Source: Didymodactylos carnosus
Taxonomy: Eukaryota > Rotifera > Eurotatoria > Philodinida > Philodinidae
Assembly: GCA_905250885.1 (NCBI GenBank)
Contig: CAJNOQ010000006.1
Span: 1 to 64,000, forward strand
DNA: 64,000 bases
Direction: 5' to 3'
The translations under genes were made by a program, and so were the position numbers. Positions 37,680 to 47,633 of this stretch are shown here, in pieces. The notes under the pieces were generated by a model. That model saw only the letters and a program-made list of their open reading frames with translations. It was not told where the DNA came from and made no database searches. Numbering within the stretch: position 1 is the stretch's first letter; each line of letters begins with the position of its first letter.

Positions 37680-38898
37680 TGATACAAAACTTTAAAACTT
37701 TTTCACAGTTGTTATTTCTGCTCAGGATAAAGATCTTCGTAATTTTTTATCTGATAATATTTTGTTGTTTGTTGTTTCTTTTTTTTGTTTCTTATTTTCA
37801 TGAATATGTGTATTCTGAAATTGAGTTTCCATTTCCTTTTTCTGTGAAGTCAATTCAGTTTGAATTCTGAGAAGTCTGCTCATCTGAATTTTTGTGTGTA
37901 CCATTTGCACTTATCCTGCTGTGTGGGTAAATTATAGTCACACCTAAACTCTTTCGTTACTCTGTCCTCTTCGAACATCATAAAAACTTTTATATCAGAA
38001 CAGTAAGAAGTTTCTCTTCTTCATATATTCAGTGTATGAATATTTTTGTATTACTCCGGCACTTGTTAACACATGTACGACACATCTTTTGTCCTTTATC
38101 TCGTTTTAATATCAGTTCCTTTGGTTTCTACTGTGATATGTTATTTATCACACATCTTCTCTTTCTCACACAACTTTCTGCTCCATCCCTTTGACCTTAT
38201 TTCATGTTCTGCTAATTGAGTGCGTAATGTCTCTCATTCATGATAATGTTACACCATATTTTTACGTTCTTCTATTCAAGCCTATTTTATATTTAATAAT
38301 ATATTATCCACACTATGTCACTATTAATCTCTCATTTTTATCTCTTCAGCTGACACACAGCAGTGCGACGTTGTTGTTTTTGTTTTGAAACAGTAAGTTC
38401 ATTTAAAATGTAATTTATTTTCATTGATTTATTTGTTTGTTTAGGTTAGACGTGTGCGCTTGATAAAATTGTTGTTTTTATGCTCTCGTTGATTTTGTAC
38501 AGATGAACAAAAGGACAGTTTTTTTTTCTACTCATTATCATAGGTTTTTTTGTTTTTTTGTGAAAATATTGAAATTACCGCGTAAAGAAGGACGCTCAGT
38601 ACACCTTTTTACAGTCCAAAACATTGCGTTTTGTTTTTTGGTCACATATATCTATCTATATTCTTTTATATGTACACAAAAATTATATATGTTTTCAAAA
38701 AGAAAATGAACTCATAGAAGTTTATTATACAGAATGCAGCAATCAGACATGGTTCTATTTTGCTCAAACGATTCATCCATCTGTCTTTGAAATCTATTTT
38801 TATTCTGGGCTTTATCATCTTGTATTGGTACAATCGATAGATAACAAATAACACGTCGTTTGTCTGCTGTTACTCGATTACTACCCTATAAAAACAAT

Positions 38899-39111
38899 TT
38901 CAGTGCAGCACTGCCAATGCTCATGGGATGCCGTCGGTCACTGGCTGGCACCGGTGCGCATCCGTGTCCAGAAAGTGCCGATTGGCACCCATGCGCACCA
39001 GTGCCGATATATTTCTGTCAAAAAAGTGCCGCACGGAAACTTATTTAATCAATTTAATTAGTTTTGTTATTATGATTGTTTGTACTGAATTTTGTATTAG
39101 AGTGCGGCACT
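38899..39111. mobile_element. Possible MITE, CAGTGCAGCACTG ends
   Basis: The left end CAGTGCAGCACTG and the right end GAGTGCGGCACTG are imperfect inverse copies. Inside, GGCACCGGTGCGCATCC and GGCACCCATGCGCACCAG make another inverted pair. Base composition is clearly richer in G+C than the surroundings. No target duplication is visible, so the borders are uncertain. Confidence 0.4.
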
Positions 39112-39764
39112 GATCAGTATTCCATGGTTTTGGGATTTTGTCCGAAAACTCACTTGAATACATTTGCGTAAAATTCTTGTGGAGTTTTGCATTGATCATG
39201 TTGAAATGCTGTTTAAAATTTTCGAAGTATGATCTTTTAAAAGAGGTGAGAAACCCATCCTACGTTCACTTTGAAAAAAAGATGATCTCTCGAAACGATT
39301 ATTGCCCATACAATATCTGGACAATTTATATTTTTGAATTCTCTCACACTTGAAAATTATCTTTTCTCTATGTAATTTTCTCTATGGTTTTCTATGATAA
39401 AGTTGACATATCAATATTTAATTTATCTTACACGCCCAATCTTTATGTGTGTTTGATTTATAGATATGCGAAATTAAATGATAACATTGTCAAAACAGCA
39501 AAAAGTCGAAAAGTATTGATGACGATATTAGATTCTATAAAGATAGAACTAATATTTGGCCTCCGATCTGTCCTGTTATTCCTTCTTTTTCAGATCATCC
39601 TCTTTTCCCCCTATTGCTCTTTTTTTCTACACATGTCGGATAAGGCTTGACAAAAATCACTAAAAGCTTGTAGGAAGGAAAAAAACTATTAGTAGAACCT
39701 GTCGAGAAGCTCGCTGGTGAAAAATACACTCATTCTGCATCGTAATTACTGATTCTCGCCTCTT

Positions 39765-39953
39765 GATATAAGCTTTATTATGTCAGAATACAAGTGGAAA
39801 AATATTCCATGATAGTATTCTACTATAATGTAACTACTATCGAAAACCACAAAATCAATTTTGTACGAATGGAGATTCAAACATATGAATTTACCTTGGT
39901 AGTAAACTGCAAAACTAAATCCACTGTTCTGTGTTTATATTCTGTACAACAAC
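39765..39953 (-). repeat. SINE-like family, copy C
   Basis: The reverse complement matches copy B (23084-23265) end to end: TTGTACAGAATAT, TTTAGTTTTG, a degraded B box GTTTGAATCTC, TTCGTACAAAA, TTTCGATAG and AATAAAGCTTATATC. More diverged than B, with several small indels, and no surviving target duplication, so probably older. Confidence 0.75.
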
Positions 39954-41151
39954 TGACGTTGTGCAATCGGCTCGATGTTATCCAAAGTAATTTCTTTTGA
40001 TATGTTTTTTTGTGTTCGGTTTTTGATGCAGTGTGAAATGAACGATGAACGTTTTGATAAAAATAACTTCGTTTTGTTGTCTTCTCACAACTCTTGTTAA
40101 GATTTTTTAAATAATAAAAACAGTGAACTTTAGATAACGGTTTGTTTTCATAAGGTTTAAAACAACATGTGTCATTTTTTCCCGTTGTTTTTGTTCAGTT
40201 GTGTAAACACTTGTTATTCTAGCTAAGTAGATGAGATGATGAGGCTCGTGTGTAGTCTATTGAATGAAAATCATCTCAGAATATATTCCTGGTATGATAG
40301 AATGAGACATAAACGCCCCACGCTTTCTACGTCTTTTTTGACTCTCAAAGAAGCTAAAAAAAGAATTGCTATATCGAATTTCTCAGAATCCTCCTTATTC
40401 CTCATTTTCATCTAGACTCCTTTTTTTCAAAAAGTTACAATCGGAGGGCAGACGAATATGAATCGATGAAGATTGTTTAAACGCAATAAGTATAATTGTT
40501 TAGTACAAGCAAATGAATTTCTGATAAGCCGAAATAGTCAAAGTAATAAGGAAAAAAGATGTTGGTTATAATGTTGGTTGATACTACACTTTGACAATGA
40601 AAACGAGGTGACTTGAAAATTCCATCGAATTACTTTTTGATGAAAATAATTTCAACAACTATTCAAGGTCAATGTATAGTACAAGCTCAATATTATTGTC
40701 AAAAAAAGAAATCGTAAAACATCCCTTTCTGTTTATTTCATCAACATTTAATCCTGATCTGAATTTTTCTCCTTTACGTCATTCTGCTTGAGAATAGCCT
40801 AAAGTCAGTCATTTTACCTAAAGTTAGCTTTCATCAGATTTTGGATTTTGAATATTGAATGAAAATGAATATTGTTATACGAAACTCAGCGTGATCAATA
40901 ATAAATGTTCTAGTTGTATTTAGAATTTTCACATGTCATCTTACACTAGTCCCACGCCTTTCAGAAAAATCTGCTGATGGGAAATCGTGTTCTGGAAAAA
41001 GATTTTATAGATCAGCTGTCTATGAGAAAAGTACAGTGTCATTTTACTAAGACGGTATAGTGAGTTAATTGTATTTTCTCTTTTGTGTTCTGGATTATTG
41101 TAACAAAATTCATGACAACTTTATACCTGTTCAGGAGTAGAAATTTTAGAA

Positions 41152-41450
41152 TTGATAAAATAGTAACAGCAGCTGCTTTTAGATTCATATTTATTTAATA
41201 AAAATTTAAAATTTTTTTTATAAAAATAAAATCGACATTTCGAAAGTTGTAACTTTCATTTTCAAGACAATAAAGACGTTTAACGCGACGTAAAGTTAAA
41301 ACGAATATACCTTAAACGTTAAACGTCGCTATTGTCTTGAAAATGAAAATTACAACTTTCGAAACGTCGGCTTTATTTTTATAAAAAAAATTTTAAATTT
41401 TTATTAAATAAATATGAATCTAAAAGCAACTGCTGTTACTATTTTATCAA
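41152..41450. mobile_element. 299 bp near-perfect palindrome (foldback)
   Basis: Two arms of about 135 bp run from TTGATAAAATAGTAACAG at 41152 to its inverse ending at 41450. They differ at only a handful of sites, and both hold CATTTTCAAGACAATA and CGACRTTTCGAAAGTTGTAA. The centre (about 41290-41320) contains AACGTTAAACGTCG words. No coding capacity. The arm identity implies a recent insertion or gene conversion between arms. Confidence 0.85.
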
Positions 41451-42928
41451 CTCATGATAACTGCTGATGTTACCAAATGTATAAGTCATGATAAGACTTT
41501 CAATTTAACGAAGTAATTCACAACAATATGTAAATCGCGAAAATAGATTTACTGGAATTTATCCTTATATGAGAAACAGTATATAGATCTATATATATCT
41601 GCAGAATAAAAAGTAGATTTTTTCCCTAAGAGTATGATGGTATTAATTCAGCTATAAGAGTTAGCTATATATGCAGGATTTTTAATAGTAATACGTGTTT
41701 CTATTAAACATGAAAGAAAGAAGAAGAACAAAAAATATCGCGTCTATTACCTACTTTTATGCTGAACACAGTTTCATTCCAATAGTCTGATATCTTCTCT
41801 ACAGCTGACAAATTTCGAATAATATTATCCTTGCTGTTACTAACCATGAACTGCACCTCCCCCTGAAGACTTAGACTGGATTGTACTACACAAAGTAGCA
41901 AGTATCGGAAGGATGATCCGAGATGCTTAGACATAAATAACGTGCCCAATATCAGAATACAGTATCTTCTAAGAACGAGCCGGACGACATAAACACGCTG
42001 GTTTTGTTTGCATTTTTTTAAACTATTTATAGTGTGATAGATTCTTTGGGAAGAGGAGTGGATTCTTTGAAAAAAAACGGTATGTTCAGAGGTAGCAAAC
42101 TAAGACGTTCTTCGTAAATCGTCAGCTAATTTAGAGGTATCTTACCTTGTGATTAGAGCTCTGCAGGTTACGACTTTTTGACAACCTATAACCTAACCAA
42201 TAAAAAGCTTCACAATCTAAATCTAAATCTATCCTGCGAAACTCGTAATCTAAACCTAACAGAGTCTATAGGTTAGGTTTAGTCTGCAGGGCTCTACTTG
42301 TGATAGCATCTAGCGATATCCTAATCTAACAAATCTTTCTTAATATTTTGTTATTATTAATGTAGATGATTTGATTCTTGTATGAATACATCATGCGCAA
42401 ACTGATATTTGTTCTATGACTTTCGTAAATAAATATTTGTATATGATGAGTAAATAGCAAAGGGAGAAAAGCGTCTCCCGGAGACACCCTGGAGCCAAAC
42501 GAGCTATAGGAGGCTCTATGGAGCGAGTGTATGAGTCAAAAGACTTTATGCTTTAAATATGATGATTTATCATGTGCGTAGTTGGTTTTTACATTTTCAT
42601 TACGTATAGAAGTAAAGAAACTACATATTAAGATTCATACTCCACTGAAATTACAATGGTTAATGTGCTGAAGTTTATAGATGAAAGTCAGATATCGAAG
42701 AAAAAAGCCGTGTATAAGAATAAACAAACAGTTGAAAAAACAGGATGATTGTTTCATATCGCGCATATTAATGTGCCAAAACGTATATTAGAAGTCAAAT
42801 GGAACTATAAGAATCCAAAGAACCTGTGGAGACGCTCTCCCCTCCTTGGTAAATAGTGGATAAACTCACTTTTTAATTCTGCGAGGTCACGATACCCATG
42901 GGGTTATTTTCGATTCTAATGAGCATTA
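41451..42928. other. Intergenic around a hAT MITE
   Basis: Apart from the element at 42154-42296 nothing is recognised. A frame at 41704-41949 (-) has no family resemblance. A short GC-richer spot (42475-42520, GTCTCCCGGAGAC) is a small palindrome. Confidence 0.35.
42154..42296. mobile_element. hAT MITE with perfect 8 bp target duplication
   Basis: 143 bp beginning TAGAGCTCTGCAGG and ending CTGCAGGGCTCTA, inverted with one or two changes, flanked by identical CTTGTGAT at 42146-42153 and 42297-42304. Next to the ends AACCTATAACCTAACC faces its inverse, so the whole can fold. Non-coding. The intact 8 bp duplication marks it as hAT-type and comparatively young. Confidence 0.88.
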
Positions 42929-43173
42929 TAATGCATTACAGATCAAACATTAGTAAGGCTATTTAAGGTCCCAGAATGAGACAACATTAATGCATTTTAG
43001 TGCTAGAATTCGAAAAAAATAATGAATTATAATATAATGAATTATGATGCATCATAGTCTCTAATGGATTATAATTCATTATTCTTTTCAAGTTCTAACA
43101 CTAAAATACATTAGTGTTGTCTAATTCTAGGACCTTAAATAGCCTTACTAATGTTTGGTCTGTAATGCATTAC
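42929..43173. mobile_element. 245 bp palindromic MITE
   Basis: ATAATGCATTACAGATC at 42929 faces its inverse ending at 43173. The arms of about 105 bp also share AAACATTAGTAAGGCTATTT, AAGGTCC, and the word CATTAATGC or CATTAGTG. The centre (about 43035-43065) is itself a run of TAATGAATTATAAT words. No coding potential. Confidence 0.8.
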
Positions 43174-44732
43174 AATACCTTAGAGATATGTCAGAAAACA
43201 ACATTAAAAAGGATTTATAATGTTTCATCTCTAATGCCTTATAATTTCTATTTTCTGTCCAGTGCCACCCCAAAATATATGCACGACGTTGTGCCAATAA
43301 TGCCATTTAATGATTTCTGCTGTACATTTTTACAGTTTTATCTCTTGCAACTATTTCCATTGACTTTAGAAAATGTTGGATCTCTTTTGTTTTTCGTAAT
43401 AATCATCAACCGTTTCTCTTCGAGATGCTACGGACAGGCATCCGATTCGACACCTATCAATATTACAATAGTGATTTTTTCGAGTACCATTAAAAGAAGT
43501 TTCAAAAAATTATTCTTAATCTAAGAAAAAAACAATAGAAAAGACCTAAAATGCTGTTGTTCATTGAAACTTTATAAGGACTCTCTGATTGTACAATTTA
43601 TTTCTAAAATGATGCTGTTTTTGATCGATGTTTTAAAAAAAGTATCGTTTCATGTGCACAGTTGATGATTTTACCGCATGCTTAATCCTTAAGGCCCCTC
43701 TCCGTCAGAAATCTATCGCAGTAACCACAAGTTTGGTCTGGGAGAAAATTTTGGGGAATGTTATGCATGTTAAGGAATAATTACTGCATAAGTTTGGTGG
43801 CTTCATCTGTCATCGTTTAGGAGATGTTGCGCGAACACGAGTCAAAATGAGGCATCTACCGTCCGGTAGATTTGTCCTCTCAGAAAACAGGTGAAGAGCT
43901 CTTTGAGGTGGAGAAATGGTTTTAAAATATAAAATGAAATTAGAGTAATGACGTAACAGAGCGGATTTTTGAGTTTTTTGTTGGTTTTATTTTCCGAAGG
44001 AAGTCACCTAAAAAGTTCGAAAAAAGCGCAGAAACTGGCATATAACTTTCAACACTGTAAACTAATGACGGTCTAAATAAAAAAAACGCGCTCTGTTACG
44101 TTGTTCCCATATGTCTTAGCTTCAATTTAAGACCAACCCGAGCTCTCTAGCGCTTAATTTTGACGGAGAAATCTTCCCGACAATATTTATCAGATAGGAA
44201 AAAGTCGCTTTTGAGATATAGTGGCGCTAGTGTACGACACACGTTTTAGGACTCTTAATAAAACTGTTATAACTTTTGATCAAAGCATTGCTTGGTGCTG
44301 GGTACGTCTCATTTTAACCATAAATGTTTACTCTACGAACTGGAGTCACTAGAATTCTTTTTGATTCCGACATTTCATTGAAATATCAGAATTTCAGAAA
44401 AATCAGGTTTTTACGGTGTTTAAAAAATTTGTTCAAAATTCTTCATAAACCTTTGATATTGGCACAAATAGTATGGATTCTAAAAGTAGGCACCTTGGGC
44501 TCTTCAATCATGCGCTTGGCTGGATATGAACCTTTTATAGAAAAATCTATAGTTCTGACGGGGATGGGGGCAAGACGCAAGACGCAAGAAGTAATATCAA
44601 ACGAACTAAAGCACATTTAGCAAGTATAACTAAAAACTGACCGATTTCTTGTGAAGCAGCGATTAGAATAGGGAGAAATGACGCTGCTCTTTCGTAGTTT
44701 AGCATCGAAAGTCCATACGTTTTGTTAAAGCT
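43174..44732. other. Intergenic, small inverted word pair, nothing else
   Basis: GACGTAACAGAGCGGA (about 43950) and its inverse CGCGCTCTGTTACGTTG (about 44088-44104) bracket about 150 bp and may be a further small MITE. The frames at 43114-43524 and 44324-44620 have no recognisable product. Confidence 0.35.
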
Positions 44733-44955
44733 GTCAGCCGTTCGTCTGGCTAAGATATTTTTTCAGTCGGCAGCGGAAGCTAAAGGTTTCAAATCTTTTT
44801 AACTTTGGCGGTGGTGCAAAGGGTTTTTAATAAACGATTTTTCAAGCAAAAGAACTCTTTTTTGAGAGAAAATTAGTGTTTTTTTCCCAAAAAAATTTCA
44901 ATCGGTGGCGTCGACAGTCTAAAACTAGATCGATGGCACCGCATGTGGCTTATTA
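44733..44955 (+). repeat. Dispersed repeat family X, copy 2
   Basis: Uninterrupted relative of 24611-25150 with the same order of words, from GTCAGCCGTTCGTCTGGCT to GCATGTGGCTTAT. Just beyond, 44955-45000 resembles the hammerhead-bearing foldback end of 47.5 kb (TATTTAAATAAAT then TAGAGCTCTAGTGTTAC). Confidence 0.6.
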
Positions 44956-45247
44956 TTGGTTTAAGCTATTTATTTAAATAAATATAAAGTATAGAGCTCT
45001 AGTGTTACTAATTCGGCGTTGCCATTATATAGTGAACACAAGGCCTGCAATATAGATAGAAAACAGCATCAAAAATTGAATGAATAAGTTAGTAAATTAG
45101 TTAGTAAACAGTGAAATTAATAAAACAGACTGGTTGTTTTAGAATTACAGAAAAGATTTTACAAATAGAAAAACATTTTGGGCTTCAGTAAAATATGGCG
45201 CACACATTAGAAAAAGAAAAAGACAAGGTTTAGCACGGAAAACTTGT

Positions 45248-45643
45248 TTACCTTGTTACAAAACGTTTAGTGTCACATATATAGACAGTAATCGCTTTGT
45301 AAACTTTAACATATTGTTCAAAGTTGGAAGAATGAGAAGAAGAAGATAGTAGAAGGATATTCATATCTATACTCAGATCAGGATCACACTCGTGTAATGT
45401 GTCAAATAGTGTTTTTCGAGCAATAGTGTAGTCAGGACATTGCAGAAAGAAATGTTCTACTGTTTCAAAATCAGAGCATGAACAGAATTGTGAATTTGGT
45501 GTTTTATCGATTCTTCTACGGTATAAATCATGTCCGAGTGTAGAAAGATCTGCTCGCATCTGATGAAACACAATGTCTGCTCTTCTATTTACATGTTTCA
45601 CTATTGGTTTCTTCTTAGGTATAGCTTTTAACTCATCCCATAG
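45248..45643 (-). pseudogene. LINE ORF2 C-terminal fragment (CxC...ETxEHF...CPxY)
   Basis: The minus-strand frame reads LWDELKAIPKKKPIVKHVNRR-like sequence, then FHQMRADLSTLGHDLYRRR, then CSCSDFETVEHFFLQCPDYTIAR. That last motif is the cysteine-rich end of R1/Jockey/RTE-like LINE polyproteins after the RT and RNase H regions. The frame ends at 45248. An ATT microsatellite (45644-45664) bounds it on the 5' side, so it is a 5'-truncated copy. A different LINE from the one at 9 kb. Confidence 0.8.
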
Positions 45644-45664
45644 TTTTATTATTATTATTATTAG

Positions 45665-47483
45665 CTGACACTATTACATACTATCTTTATTTTTAGGAAA
45701 AAAGATCGACTTTGTTTCTTTATAATTTAGTGTGACTGTAAGGTCTCTATCTGCTTATGTTAATAATGAAATTCTATTTTTGATTTGATACAATTTTTGT
45801 TTAAAAATTGCGTTAAATCTTGAAATTAAAAGTTAAATCTTTTTCGGTGGATACACTAAGCTTGAAAAAATAAGCAATGCACCATTAAAAACATTTTAAG
45901 CTGTGTAAAGTCTATTATCTATTGTAAGATTATCTCTAAAATTATCTGTGTAAATTTTCATTTTTTAAATACATGTAGGAAGTGGAATAAATGATGGTGC
46001 AATGTGTCAGTTTGTTCACTATTCTCTCTTCTGTTCTTTGAAGATAGAGTAGAATACATGACACTATAATAAGAATGCTATCTGAAGTCTTGTTAAGCTT
46101 CTTTCAATAAAATATCTGTCTGAGACATCGAATAGTCTGATATTTTTGCACAGTACTGTACATCCTGTATTAGATGTATAAAGCACGTTCGTTTGGAAGG
46201 ACAAAAGAGAGAAAAGAATCTAATTATTATTGTTGTCTATTTTGCAACTGATCTTATGTCAATGGTAAAATAGTAACCGTTTTAACGTACAAATAGTATA
46301 ATAATTGATCACAAACATCTGACGAATGTCACTCAAGTAATAATTGGAGTACAATTTATGTTATAATGTGTTCTGTGAGCGTAATAGATCTTCTCAAAAG
46401 TAGCAGAGAAGTTTACATTAATGTACTCACTGAGAAAACAAAGGCCTGATCACACAAGTTCACGCGCTAAATTTCAGTTAATTTGCACAAGACTGAGAAG
46501 AGAACGGTTTTAAAAAGATATTTTTTCGCTGTGTATTCACTCACAGTTCTAAACTAGAATTTTTCATATGCATTCTTCTTCATATTTACACATCAATACG
46601 TAAATAGTAATACAGCCATAACCAAAATGATTCGTAGACAATGGCTACCATTAGGAATTTTGCGATACGGATGCTGAACTTAATGAATTTATATCAGAAA
46701 ATAAAGTATCTAGATTTCGAAGTGAATCAAGTACCAATGGCAACAACTATACATACCAGTGTGCAAATTCACGAAATTAATTAGTAATTTAGCCGTAAAA
46801 ATTTTACATGTGAAACGACATGAAGTTCTTTGCGTGAAAAAAAGTTTACGTTACCTTTATCTGTCTACCCTTATCTAAACACTCACTCGTACTTATTTTA
46901 CTCACATGATTGACGAAAAGTCTTGGATTTTTTGTAGATTTCAACGAGAGTACCTTTAATTGCTTGTTCAGTGTTTTCCCATATATGAAGCCATCTGGCG
47001 TATTTTACAGAGTAAGCGTGGTATTTATATATTGATGAAAAGCCAACTTTGACATTTTTCAGTATATTTTTACCATTTTCAATAATTCAACACTGAATTA
47101 GCTAATAAAACGATATTTACGATTCAAAAGTAGGCAGAAATCATTAGCTAATTAATTATTTTCCATATATGAAAATCAATATTACACGTGAATGTTATGT
47201 TGAACTACTTAGTTTTGGGCAAAGTAGCTAGTATTCACTATACTTTTTATCTGTTTCTTGTTTTATTTTAATGTTTTTGCTAAAGACACGACTTGATGTT
47301 GTTGTTATAGATCAAACCCTATGAACTTTAATCAGTCTATAATCGTTCTTTTTCTTATTGTCACTTCAGCGTATATTACCTACTTGATCATCTTTATTAT
47401 AAGATATTGGCAGGACTTTTGGAATAAACGAATATAGTTTGTTTTCTGAAGCTTGATTATCCATTAATATGGTACAAATAATA
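45665..47483. other. Intergenic with repeat Y copy 1
   Basis: AT-rich; it contains the dispersed repeat at 46508-46655 and no gene, RNA or element otherwise. Confidence 0.4.
46508..46655 (+). repeat. Dispersed repeat family Y, copy 1
   Basis: Direct repeat of 51054-51200. Shared words in order: ACGG-TTTAAAAAGAT, TCACAGTTCT, TTTTTCATATGCA, TTCTTCATATTTACACATCA, AACCAAAATGATTCG, AGACAATGGCTAC. Non-coding, about 148 bp; class unknown. Confidence 0.65.
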
Positions 47484-47633
47484 TTTTATTTATTTAAATA
47501 TGGTGTAGAGCTTTCGTGTCGAGCCGACCCATCACCAGTACAATCTAATTACGCAACGAACAAATATTTTTACACTGTACTGATGATAGGTCGGCTTGAC
47601 TCGAAAGCTTTACAGCATATTTAAATAAATAAT
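47484..47633 (+). mobile_element. Foldback with hammerhead-ribozyme-like core
   Basis: Two inverted arms of about 58 bp (47484-47541 and 47578-47633) share TTATTTAAATATG, GCTTTCG, CGACC and CAGTAC words. On the plus strand of the right arm: CTGTA (47576-47580 region), overlapping CTGATGA (47580-47586), a stem II candidate GGTCG-GCT-TGACT, GAAA (47603-47606), GCTT, then TACAG. CTGTA/TACAG pair as stem I, with AAATAT/ATATTT pairing further out. A15.1-U and G-C make a minimal stem III before the UH cleavage site. The left arm, on the minus strand, has the same layout with CTGGTGA instead of CTGATGA. Penelope-like elements are known to carry such minimal type I hammerheads; this short copy codes nothing. 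Confidence 0.65.

Larger units (their letters stand above)
37680..41151. other. Intergenic, SINE copy and a small GC-richer insertion
   Basis: No host gene. It includes SINE copy C (39765-39953) and a GC-richer patch at 38899-39111. The remainder is AT-rich; frames such as 38191-38388 and 39384-39650 look random. Confidence 0.4.

Noticed and set aside
41152-41450. Hammerhead motif in the 41 kb palindrome (GAAACGTC)
   Set aside because: GAAAC is present but no CTGATGA box lies at a suitable distance.
43114-43524. 136-codon plus-strand frame
   Set aside because: Its start lies inside the palindromic MITE and the rest is low-complexity; likely random.
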